A DNA stretch of 7,396 nucleotides, taken from NCBI GenBank assembly GCA_050486105.1, contig JBJHCR010000311.1:1-7396 (forward strand), in the 5' to 3' direction. The translations under genes and the position numbers were made by a program. The notes beneath the pieces were generated by a model that saw nothing but the letters and a program-made list of their open reading frames with translations, did no database searches and was not told the origin of the DNA. Positions 1 through 6,067 of this stretch are shown one piece after another; position 1 is the first letter of the stretch; every line of letters begins with the position of its first letter. Origin of the DNA: JAEXNA01 sp050486105 (GTDB lineage: Bacteria; Vulcanimicrobiota; Xenobia; Xenobiales; JADMJV01).

Positions 1-1020
1 GGTCTCGGGATTCACCATCTTGTAACGCCCGGGACGCTCGGGGAGCAGGGCTACCGGATTGCCCTCGTAGGACGCCAGCAGAGGTCCTGCGTCGCTCTTC
101 CACCAGTTCGAAGTGAGTTTCACCATCCGAGTTCGAAAGCCCGAAGCCTGAGCTATTCGGGTCAGCAGGTCATTGTGCTCTGCCTCGGCGATGGGAGGGC
201 GCAGGGCCTCGATACCGGAGGCTTTGGCCACCATCTCAATGGCTGCCATCAGCGGATTGGTGGCCGTCAGTGCGGTCACTCCAGCCCCGTCCCCGCCGGG
301 CAACGCCGCGGCCAATCTGGCTACCCCCTGGGCTAGGGCTATCTCGCGAGCCGCTTCGTGGGCCGAAATCTTCTCTTGGTGATACTTTTGAGCTTCCAGA
401 CCTCGTGCTTCCATGCGCCGCCGCACCCACTGATGATAGCGATCTATGGCCGGCCATAGCCCTTCCCTCTGAAGAGCTGCTTCTACGCTCAGCCCCTCGA
501 CTTCCGTTTCCCCAGTGGCCCGTCCGCGCAGGAGTGGAGGCAGCGCAAAAAGCGTGCTGTCTGAAGCTTCTCCATCGATCTCCAAGGGGCGTGAACAGAC
601 CAGAAAAACGGCCCGCTGGGAGCTCACCTCCTCCTGATCTTTGAGGGTGAGGGTCCTCCCGGGCTCGATGTTGGCCACCTCCTCGAGAAGCTCAGCGAGA
701 GCCCGACCACTTTCGGCGAGCCAGTCGGCAAGCAGCACTGAGGCCTCGGGCTGTTGCAAAAAGGTCGGGCGGGACATTCGAGCCACGGAAGTCCCGGGAG
801 AACCGAAGGCCACCACCTTCGTTTCTCGCATTTCCAAGATGGCCTGACCCGCCGAGCGCGTTACAAAGGCTGTCCTTCGAGTGCTAGAGTCCGGCTGCCA
901 GAAGAGGTGGATCAAACCGGAGGTGACGATCAAAACCTGATCGCCAGCGAGGGGGTAAGGCTTGTTCGCGCCCAAGGGCACCATCTCGACCCCTGCGCGT
1001 CCTTCCCAGGGCTCGGTCAT
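1..1020 (-). CDS. NHLM/NHLP-type peptide export ABC transporter, second subunit (ABC2), N-terminal part, truncated by the window
   Basis: This frame is open without a stop from the ATG at 1020 to the window edge, giving 340 codons. The residues around 300-340 contain SNWWKSDAGPLLASYEG followed by NPVALLPERPGRYKMVNPET. This WW-x-x-D-x-GPLLA ... PVALLP ... Y pattern is typical of the peptidase-like N-terminal region of NHLM ABC2 subunits, which normally lacks the catalytic Cys. The membrane and ATPase domains would lie beyond position 1. Its start overlaps the stop of the preceding transporter gene in an ATGA, which fits the usual ABC1-ABC2 pair. An AAAGGAGG sequence touches the ATG with no spacer, so initiation may rely on translational coupling. 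Met13 (position 984), preceded by AGGGG and five bases, is an alternative start. By family it should act with ABC1 in the inner membrane to export a ribosomally made peptide. Family assignment is strong; the substrate is unknown. Confidence 0.9.
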   Translation of the reverse strand, partial: MTEPWEGRAGVEMVPLGANKPYPLAGDQVLIVTSGLIHLFWQPDSSTRRTAFVTRSAGQAILEMRETKVVAFGSPGTSVARMSRPTFLQQPEASVLLADWLAESGRALAELLEEVANIEPGRTLTLKDQEEVSSQRAVFLVCSRPLEIDGEASDSTLFALPPLLRGRATGETEVEGLSVEAALQREGLWPAIDRYHQWVRRRMEARGLEAQKYHQEKISAHEAAREIALAQGVARLAAALPGGDGAGVTALTATNPLMAAIEMVAKASGIEALRPPIAEAEHNDLLTRIAQASGFRTRMVKLTSNWWKSDAGPLLASYEGNPVALLPERPGRYKMVNPET

Positions 1021-3191
1021 CCTCCTTTGCCTTCCATCTCAGCGCTCACCAGTCGCCAGTAGGCTCCCCTAGATTCCACCAAAGCCTCGTGGGTGCCTCG
1101 TTCGACCACTCGGCCTCGGTCGAGAACCACAATCTCGTCCGCGTCACGGATGGTGCTCAGACGATGGGCCACGATAATACAGGTGCAACCACGTGCCCTC
1201 AAGCGGTCGTCGATCAGCTTCTCGACCAGGGGATCGAGGGCCGAGGTGGCTTCATCGAGGATGAGTATACTGGGGTCTAGAGCCAGGGCCCGGGCAATTT
1301 CTAGACGCTGCCGCTCACCTCCTGAAAAGTTTTTCCCACCCTCGTCCACCCGACCCTCCATGCCGCCACGGCGAGAGACCATCTGGGCGATGCCTGCGTC
1401 CTCCACTGCTCGATTGAGGGCGCACAAGGGTACCCGGGGGTCCCACAGGGTAAGATTGTCCCTCAAGGTGCCTTCGAACAGCAAAATGGACTGGTCGACC
1501 TGGCCCATGGAAGCGGCCAAGACCTCGGGGTGAATGGAGTCGCGAGGCCGACCATCGAAGAGGATCTCTCCAGACCAAGGCTTGTAGAGACCACTGATCA
1601 GTCGCCCAATGGTGGACTTTCCGCTTCCCGTCGAGCCCACTAGGGCCACGCGCTGTCCTGGTTCTAGGCTCAAATTGAAGTTGTCCAAGATGGGTGGTGC
1701 CGTGGGGTCGTAACCGAAGGTCACGTTCTTGAGTTCCACCTTGCCTTCTAGAGCGTCACGACACGGATCCTCAGGGGACTGCTCCATGGGATTGTTGAGA
1801 ATGTCGTCGAGGCGAGCGATGTCGCTCTCCACTTCTTGGAGCTTGCTGCCCAGAGAAACCAGGCTGCTCACCGGGCCGAGAAACTGAGACATCAAAGTGC
1901 GAAAAGCCATCAACATGCCCAGGGTCATTTGACCGTCCATCACCCGCATTCCGCCCAAGATCAGAACCAACAGGCCTCCCGCCTGGCTAATGAAGGAAGG
2001 CACCGAAGACAGAAGTTGGCTGATGAATCCTAGTTCTTGAGTGGCGTTAACGAGTTTGGCTTGGCTCCCGCTCCAGCGGGTGAAGAAGTCGCCTTCTCGA
2101 CCTGAAGCCTTGAGGGTTTCAATGTTGACCAGGCCGTCGATGGTGGTCCCTATGAATTTCCCCTGCTCTTGGGAAAGCCGAAGGTTGATGTCCTTGCGGG
2201 AGCGGGCCACCGAGGTGAGAGCTGCGGCGTTGACTAGGGCCAAGATGATGGCCACCACGGTTAAGCTGACGTCGTACATGAACATGACGGGAAGGTAAAA
2301 AGCGATCATCACCAGGTTGAAACCCGCGGTGGCCAATTGCCCGGACAACAATCCGGCCACCCGCTCGTTGAGCTCCACCCGATTGGCGATGTCTCCGGCA
2401 AAACGCTGGTTGTAAAAGGAGGCGGGGAGATTCAAAATATGCCAAAAGAAGCCCGCCGAAGTGCCTACCGTCAGGCCCGTCCCCAGGCGGGCCAGAAAGA
2501 CTTGCTGCAACCAGGTCAAGGCGATTTGGAACAGCGCTGTGCTGGCCATGGCGGCCAGCAGGTAGGGGGTCCAGGATCGCAGCGCATCTCCTAGGATATG
2601 GTCGATGAAGATCTGGAGAAAGGCGGGAGCCACCACCCCGGGTACGACCAACAGCAGGCTGGCGAGGGCCACGTAGGCCATCCCCGGCAGGAAGCCACGA
2701 GCCCTGTTCAGCAAGCCCTTCCAAACTGAGCGGGGAGCCCCACCCTTGTGAAAATCCTCTCCCGGGTAGAGTTCCAACGCCACTCCGGTGAAGGAGCGAT
2801 TAAAATCTTCCCAATCGACGGCGCGGGGACCCATGGCAGGATCGCTGAGGTAAACCTTGTTCTGGTCGTATCCTTCAACCACCAAAAAGTGATTGAACTC
2901 CCAGAAGACGATCACCGGCAGGCGCAGGCTAAACAAGCCCTCTAAATCCTTCTTGAAGCCCTTGGCGACCAGCCCGTAAGCTCGGGCCGCCTTCAAAACG
3001 CTGCCCGCCTTGCTGCCGTCTCGAGAGACTCCACATTCCACCCTTAGCTTCTCGAGGGGTTCGAAACGTCCGTAATAGCCCAAAATGATGGATAACGCGG
3101 CTGCTCCGCACTCCACCGCTTCCATTTGGATCACGGTAGGAGTGCGCTTGCGCTGCCGGCCTTTGGGACGAACGAGTTGAGCCTCGCTCAC
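1017..3191 (-). CDS. NHLM/NHLP-type C39 peptidase/permease/ATP-binding export transporter (ABC1)
   Basis: This is a peptidase-containing ABC exporter of 724 residues, predicted to cut the leader of a precursor peptide and pump the product across the inner membrane. The N-terminal C39 domain has the oxyanion Gln22 and catalytic Cys28 (VIQMEAVECGAAAL), His101 (FNHFLVVEG) and Asp117 (LSDPAMG), so the protease looks active. A six-helix membrane domain follows at about 165-450. The ATPase has Walker A GSTGSGKST (519-527), a Q-loop at Gln564, signature FSGGERQR (622-629), Walker B ILILDEAT (642-649) and the H-loop His676. The frame stays open to a TTG at 3284, but those 31 codons overlap the HlyD gene and precede the conserved start of the family. 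The GTG at 3191 forms a GTGA overlap with the HlyD stop and is preferred. No clear Shine-Dalgarno precedes it, so coupling is likely. Length and domain order are as usual for NHLM ABC1. Confidence 0.95.
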   Translation of the reverse strand: MSEAQLVRPKGRQRKRTPTVIQMEAVECGAAALSIILGYYGRFEPLEKLRVECGVSRDGSKAGSVLKAARAYGLVAKGFKKDLEGLFSLRLPVIVFWEFNHFLVVEGYDQNKVYLSDPAMGPRAVDWEDFNRSFTGVALELYPGEDFHKGGAPRSVWKGLLNRARGFLPGMAYVALASLLLVVPGVVAPAFLQIFIDHILGDALRSWTPYLLAAMASTALFQIALTWLQQVFLARLGTGLTVGTSAGFFWHILNLPASFYNQRFAGDIANRVELNERVAGLLSGQLATAGFNLVMIAFYLPVMFMYDVSLTVVAIILALVNAAALTSVARSRKDINLRLSQEQGKFIGTTIDGLVNIETLKASGREGDFFTRWSGSQAKLVNATQELGFISQLLSSVPSFISQAGGLLVLILGGMRVMDGQMTLGMLMAFRTLMSQFLGPVSSLVSLGSKLQEVESDIARLDDILNNPMEQSPEDPCRDALEGKVELKNVTFGYDPTAPPILDNFNLSLEPGQRVALVGSTGSGKSTIGRLISGLYKPWSGEILFDGRPRDSIHPEVLAASMGQVDQSILLFEGTLRDNLTLWDPRVPLCALNRAVEDAGIAQMVSRRGGMEGRVDEGGKNFSGGERQRLEIARALALDPSILILDEATSALDPLVEKLIDDRLRARGCTCIIVAHRLSTIRDADEIVVLDRGRVVERGTHEALVESRGAYWRLVSAEMEGKGG

Positions 3192-4060
3192 TGAGGACCG
3201 ACCGCCGCGTCGAAGAAGTCGCGGATCTTGGGCATGATGAGCTCCACCGGCCGCACATACTCGGTGACGATCTCGACCTGACAAGAGGTGCCGATCCGCA
3301 GTCTTCCGGCTGGGCCCTTGCCACTGGTCCAGAGGTAGGTGGAGGGATCATCGAGGTCCCTCTTAAGGCTCACCCTGATTCGCAACGGCGCTTCCTGATA
3401 ACGATCACCGGTGAGGAAGAAGTCGACCAACTGCGAGTCGGTCAATATAGCCTCCATCTCTGGGCGGCTGGTGGGATAAGGAGCCACACTCATCACTGTG
3501 CCTTCTAAGGCCCCGAAAACGTCCTCACGAGCGTTGGAGGGAAGCACCCGCACGGCCATTCCTGGAGTAACCTTGTCGCCCTGATCGAAAGCGAAGAAGG
3601 CCTGACATTCCAAGGGTGCACCCGGCTCGGATAGCACGATGACGCTCTGTCCTTGTTCCACAAACTGACCGGGACGGACCAACTCGGCGACCACTCGTCC
3701 CCCACGATCGGCGGCGATCTCCACTCTGTGACCCTGATCGCTACTCACCACTACGGGTTTCATACGGGCCACCACGGCATCGTCGGCCACCACCTGATCG
3801 GCTCGAGCCAGCACTTCGGTCAGCACTCCCGAAGTCAGGGCTGGGACGGTGCGCAACCCTCCTTGGGGAAGCAAAACCCCGGGACCCGAGACGGTCACCG
3901 CTAAACTGCCTAGAAATCCCCAAGTCACGGCGGACACGGTGAGGATCAGTGCGGCCCCTAGGGCTAGCCAGGCCACCGGCTTGGTAACCTGGAGCAAGGT
4001 GTTGAGTTGCTCCGGGCTCGATTGAGACTCGACGGCTTCTCTGCGAAAAAGTTTACTCAT
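3188..4060 (-). CDS. NHLM/NHLP-type HlyD-family secretion protein, short form
   Basis: This is a membrane-fusion protein of 290 residues, expected to sit in the inner membrane beside the ABC1/ABC2 exporter. The cytoplasmic N-terminus reads SSPEQLNTLLQVTKPVAWLAL, a stretch typical of NHLM HlyD proteins. One transmembrane helix follows at about 28-50. Two lipoyl-like half motifs are visible at about 77-100 and 115-143 (GRVVAELVRPGQFVEQGQ), then a beta-barrel region ending in RIGTSCQVEIVTEYVRPVELI. There is almost no sequence between the two lipoyl halves, so the long coiled-coil hairpin that usually contacts TolC is absent. I chose the ATG at 4060, with AGGG six bases upstream and an 8-base overlap with the preceding stop (ATGAGTAA). 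An in-frame ATG at 4084 would add eight residues. The gene also overlaps the next one by GTGA. Family assignment is firm. Confidence 0.92.
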   Translation of the reverse strand: MSKLFRREAVESQSSPEQLNTLLQVTKPVAWLALGAALILTVSAVTWGFLGSLAVTVSGPGVLLPQGGLRTVPALTSGVLTEVLARADQVVADDAVVARMKPVVVSSDQGHRVEIAADRGGRVVAELVRPGQFVEQGQSVIVLSEPGAPLECQAFFAFDQGDKVTPGMAVRVLPSNAREDVFGALEGTVMSVAPYPTSRPEMEAILTDSQLVDFFLTGDRYQEAPLRIRVSLKRDLDDPSTYLWTSGKGPAGRLRIGTSCQVEIVTEYVRPVELIMPKIRDFFDAAVGPQ

Positions 4061-5348
4061 TGACGACCCTAATCTCCGCTCCATCCGCCAGCCCAGTCTG
4101 ACCTTCGAAAATCAAGAGTTCTCCGGCCTGCAAGGTCTCTTCACTCACCAGAGCGTGGCTCTCGCTCTGATTGACGATTCGAACTTTTCTGCTCTTGGCT
4201 TTCCCGGCTTGGGCCAGCATCACCGTCGGGTCCCCGTCGGAATCCCACACGATGCCAGCCACTGGGACCAGGATGCCGCTAGGGGTTTCCAGATCTAGGC
4301 GAACCCTGATATAGGAGTCCACCGTGAGACGCGGCCCCTTGCCGTCTACCGGCCGCAACTCCACCGCCAGCAAAGCTTCCTGGGACTGGGGTGTCACCCG
4401 CTCCACCACCAGAGAAATCAGCTGGTTCGGGTCGACCACCGGGCGCGCTTCGGCTCGAAGCCCTGGCCGAATGTCGCTGGCGTATCTCTCGTCGAACTTC
4501 GCTTCCACGCGCAAACTGCTTTCATCGACAATAGTGAGGAGAGGCTCGCTCATCTTGGAGGGGTCCTGGCCCAACTGGACATTGCTCTGGGACACCAATC
4601 CGGCGATTGGGCTGAGCACCGTCTCCTGAACCTGCTGCGCCAAGGCGGATTCGAGATCCGCCTCTGCCTGGCGCAAGGAGGCCAAAGCCGCGCCTTCCTG
4701 GGAACGTTGAATATCCACCGAAAGATTGACTCGTGTGGCTGCCAATCGCTCCTTCTCGGCAGCCAACTTGACCTGAGCACTATTGAGGTCCGCTTTAGAC
4801 TGATCTCTAACCAGGCGAGCCTTCTCCACATCGGTCTGAGCGATAGCCTTCTTGACCAACAGATCCTGCTTGCGGGTGAGTTCGGTCTCTGCCGCCTCTA
4901 AGGAGGCTTGAGCCTTCACTACGGCGATGGCGGCGACCTTGACATCGGATTCCCCCTGCTCGATGTCGGAGGACTTCTGCTCGGCAGACTGAGCCGTGGT
5001 GATGCGGGCCGACTCAACTTGAACTCTGGCTCCCTCCACGGCCGCCTGCAGGCGGCGCAGTTGAGAAGGAGCTAAAGGATCCTCCACCCAAATCAAAGGC
5101 TGCCCAGCTTCCACCCGGTCTCCAACCTTGACAGCGATCCTCACCACCTTGCCGCTGACCGCACTGGTGACGGTGGCTGTCCTGAGGGCCTTGGCTTGGC
5201 CGTCGGCGGACACCTCTTTGGCCAAGGTCCCGCTCTCCAGCTTCATCACCTTAACCGGGGAGACCGCTCGCTCGGCGGACTTGCTCGCACATCCTGCCAG
5301 CACTAAGGCTAGGGCAAAGGCGAGCAACAGGGCTCTCTTTAGGCTCAC
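4053..5348 (-). CDS. Lipoprotein periplasmic adaptor (HlyD/RND-type membrane fusion protein) with long coiled-coil hairpin
   Basis: The 431-residue protein starts with a lipoprotein signal peptide, SLKRALLLAFALALVLAGC, with a LAGC lipobox and Cys20; residue +2 is Ala. After it come a first lipoyl-like half (about 55-90, VSGKVVRIAVKVGDRVEAGQ), a long Ala/Glu/Lys/Gln-rich coiled-coil hairpin (about 95-240), the second lipoyl half (about 242-262, TVLSPIAGLVSQSNVQLGQ), a beta-barrel (about 278-350) and a membrane-proximal domain to the end. This is the normal layout of RND/MacA-type adaptors that bridge an inner-membrane pump and an outer-membrane channel. The frame is open to an ATG at 5597, but the internal lipobox signal and an AGGGAG Shine-Dalgarno five bases before the GTG at 5348 fix the start there. 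Its position directly before the NHLM HlyD and transporter genes suggests a role in peptide export. The signal peptide and fold are clear; the partner pump is inferred from context. Confidence 0.9.
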   Translation of the reverse strand: MSLKRALLLAFALALVLAGCASKSAERAVSPVKVMKLESGTLAKEVSADGQAKALRTATVTSAVSGKVVRIAVKVGDRVEAGQPLIWVEDPLAPSQLRRLQAAVEGARVQVESARITTAQSAEQKSSDIEQGESDVKVAAIAVVKAQASLEAAETELTRKQDLLVKKAIAQTDVEKARLVRDQSKADLNSAQVKLAAEKERLAATRVNLSVDIQRSQEGAALASLRQAEADLESALAQQVQETVLSPIAGLVSQSNVQLGQDPSKMSEPLLTIVDESSLRVEAKFDERYASDIRPGLRAEARPVVDPNQLISLVVERVTPQSQEALLAVELRPVDGKGPRLTVDSYIRVRLDLETPSGILVPVAGIVWDSDGDPTVMLAQAGKAKSRKVRIVNQSESHALVSEETLQAGELLIFEGQTGLADGAEIRVVNE

Positions 5349-5584
5349 GGGATCTCCCTCTGATTTCGTGATTCGGCGGAACATTGGGCGCCATTTTCGG
5401 TGCCGGGGAGGGGGTCCCAAGCTCTCTCCCAAGCTCTGGGGACCAGTGCCGGGGAGGGTCGGGAGAGGGAGATGGCCCGTTTGTACTGCTGCCGGCCCTG
5501 TCCAGGTTGCTTGGCTTGAAGCGGCGCAAAATTTGCGTTCACCAGGGCAGCTAAACAGAGCCAAAAAAGCCGAGTGGTCTCCAT
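5345..5584 (-). CDS. Putative 79-residue protein with N-terminal signal peptide, no recognised family
   Basis: I do not recognise this protein. The N-terminus METTRLFWLCLAALVNANF has one Arg, a ten-residue hydrophobic core and a plausible signal peptidase I site near PLQA-KQ, so it may be secreted to the periplasm or stay anchored by that helix. The remainder is polar and rich in Pro, Arg, Gln and Ser, with a tandem RAWE-RAWD around residues 52-59. The main argument that it is real is its end: the TGA overlaps the GTG start of the lipoprotein adaptor as GTGA, the same coupling seen later in this operon. Ribosome binding is weak (AAGGA 13 bases before the ATG, or CGGG close to it). It lacks a double-glycine or nitrile-hydratase/Nif11-type leader, so it is not an obvious export substrate. 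It could be a small accessory subunit or, less likely, a non-coding leader. Confidence 0.5.
   Translation of the reverse strand: METTRLFWLCLAALVNANFAPLQAKQPGQGRQQYKRAISLSRPSPALVPRAWERAWDPLPGTENGAQCSAESRNQREIP
5352..5361 (-). promoter_or_regulatory. Shine-Dalgarno of the lipoprotein adaptor, with an exact upstream complement
   Basis: AGAGGGAGAT on the mRNA strand includes an AGGGAG Shine-Dalgarno five bases before the GTG at 5348 and decides that start. Its exact 10-base reverse complement, ATCTCCCTCT, lies upstream on the same mRNA at 5473-5464, inside the 79-residue ORF. Pairing of the two would hide the ribosome binding site until the upstream ORF is translated. Confidence 0.5.
5400..5458. 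repeat. Short direct and tandem repeats inside the 79-residue ORF
   Basis: A 13-base direct repeat, GTGCCGGGGAGGG, occurs at 5400-5412 and 5446-5458. Between the copies a 12-base unit starting CCCAAGCTCT is tandemly repeated at 5416-5427 and 5428-5437. The tandem unit is in phase with the coding frame and gives RAWE-RAWD, while the 13-base copies fall in different frames of the ORF. GGTCCC and GGGACC (5413-5418, 5439-5444) flank the tandem unit as an inverted repeat. Confidence 0.6.
5451..5469 (+). other. Canonical G-quadruplex motif on the template strand of the export operon
   Basis: GGGGAGGGTCGGGAGAGGG has four runs of at least three G separated by loops of 1, 2 and 3 bases, which meets the standard quadruplex pattern. 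It is on the plus strand, the template for the minus-strand operon, about 100 bases before the adaptor start. The motif is directly visible; folding and effect are inferred. Confidence 0.5.
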
Positions 5585-5615
5585 AGACCCGGAGCATTCC
5601 TTAGGGCAAGTAAGA

Positions 5616-5642
5616 AGACCTCTCTATCAGGCCCTGGGGTCT
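5616..5642 (-). terminator. Weak hairpin between the PH-like gene and the export operon
   Basis: On the minus strand AGACC (5642-5638) can pair with GGTCT (5620-5616) over a 17-base loop, followed by TCTTACTT. The stem is short and the T run is broken, so it would be a poor intrinsic terminator. It sits in the 80-base gap after the PH-like gene, the only place in the window where the metX block and the export operon could be separated transcriptionally. Confidence 0.18.
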
Positions 5643-5664
5643 GTCGATGAGAGCGGTCGCAGTG

Positions 5665-6030
5665 TCAGAGACCGCGCTTGGTCAACTCCTCTTGGAGCAT
5701 GGCGAGGGTGCCTTCGGGATCCTTAACCTCCACGAAAAGGCGAGAATAGCGCTCGTCGTGAAGCTCGAACATCAGCGCCTTGTCGTAGTCGTGAACGTCC
5801 CAGAAGGCCAGTCCGTCTTTGCCGGAATAGGTCCCTGCTCGAATCAATCCGGGCAGCCCTGTGCCTATCAATTTAAGTCCAATATCCTTTCGGCTGATCT
5901 CGGGCGCCTTGGAGACGGCGCTGATGTGCTCTAGGGGAACGGTGATACTGCCCTTGAAACTGAGAAGTTTGTCGATTCCCTGAACGGACAGGGTAAGGTG
6001 GTCGCCCTCTATGTTCGCTTCTACTGCCAT
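5665..6030 (-). CDS. Small cytosolic protein resembling bacterial PH-like domain proteins
   Basis: This is a 121-residue protein without signal peptide or membrane segment. The order of elements resembles a family of small PH-like beta proteins: an N-terminal IEGDHLTLSVQGIDKLLSFKG, then ITVPLEHISAVSKAPE, then LKLIGTGLPGLIRAGTYSG, FWDVHDYDKALMFELHDERYSRLFVEV and a closing DPEGTLAMLQEEL helix. The GTGLPG...GTY and FWDV motifs are the most recognisable parts. No catalytic residues are evident and the molecular function is unknown. I place the start at the ATG at 6030, where homology-like sequence begins; the open frame continues upstream to 6195 but that part overlaps metX and is Arg/Cys-rich noise. 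No good Shine-Dalgarno precedes the ATG. It lies 37 bases after metX and is probably co-transcribed with it. The fold call is from memory of similar sequences. Confidence 0.78.
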   Translation of the reverse strand: MAVEANIEGDHLTLSVQGIDKLLSFKGSITVPLEHISAVSKAPEISRKDIGLKLIGTGLPGLIRAGTYSGKDGLAFWDVHDYDKALMFELHDERYSRLFVEVKDPEGTLAMLQEELTKRGL

Positions 6031-6067
6031 GGATGGGGCTTCGCAGCAACGGCCCAAGATCCTTCGA

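Noticed and set aside
270..644. Plus-strand 124-codon ORF and other plus-strand ORFs in 173-1062
   Set aside because: They are shadows of the ABC2 reading frame, which carries clear family motifs on the minus strand.
3192..3284. TTG start at 3284 for the ABC1 gene
   Set aside because: It would overlap the HlyD gene by almost 100 bases with Arg/Gly-rich sequence before the conserved C39 start; the GTG at 3191 in a GTGA overlap is more natural.
5345..5584. The 79-residue ORF as the bacteriocin precursor, or as a sortase substrate (LPGTE)
   Set aside because: It has a Sec-type signal peptide rather than an NHLP or Nif11 leader and no double-glycine site. LPGTE is not LPxTG and lacks the following membrane anchor.
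5349..5597. N-terminal extension of the lipoprotein adaptor to the ATG at 5597 (514 residues)
   Set aside because: The lipobox signal peptide begins right after the GTG at 5348 and a well-spaced Shine-Dalgarno precedes that GTG; the extension has no protein-like pattern and would put the signal peptide in the interior.
5585..5664. Promoter for the export operon (TCGACA followed by TAGAGA on the minus strand)
   Set aside because: The spacer is only 15 bases and the -10 box is poor, so I do not call it, although a promoter in this 80-base gap remains possible.
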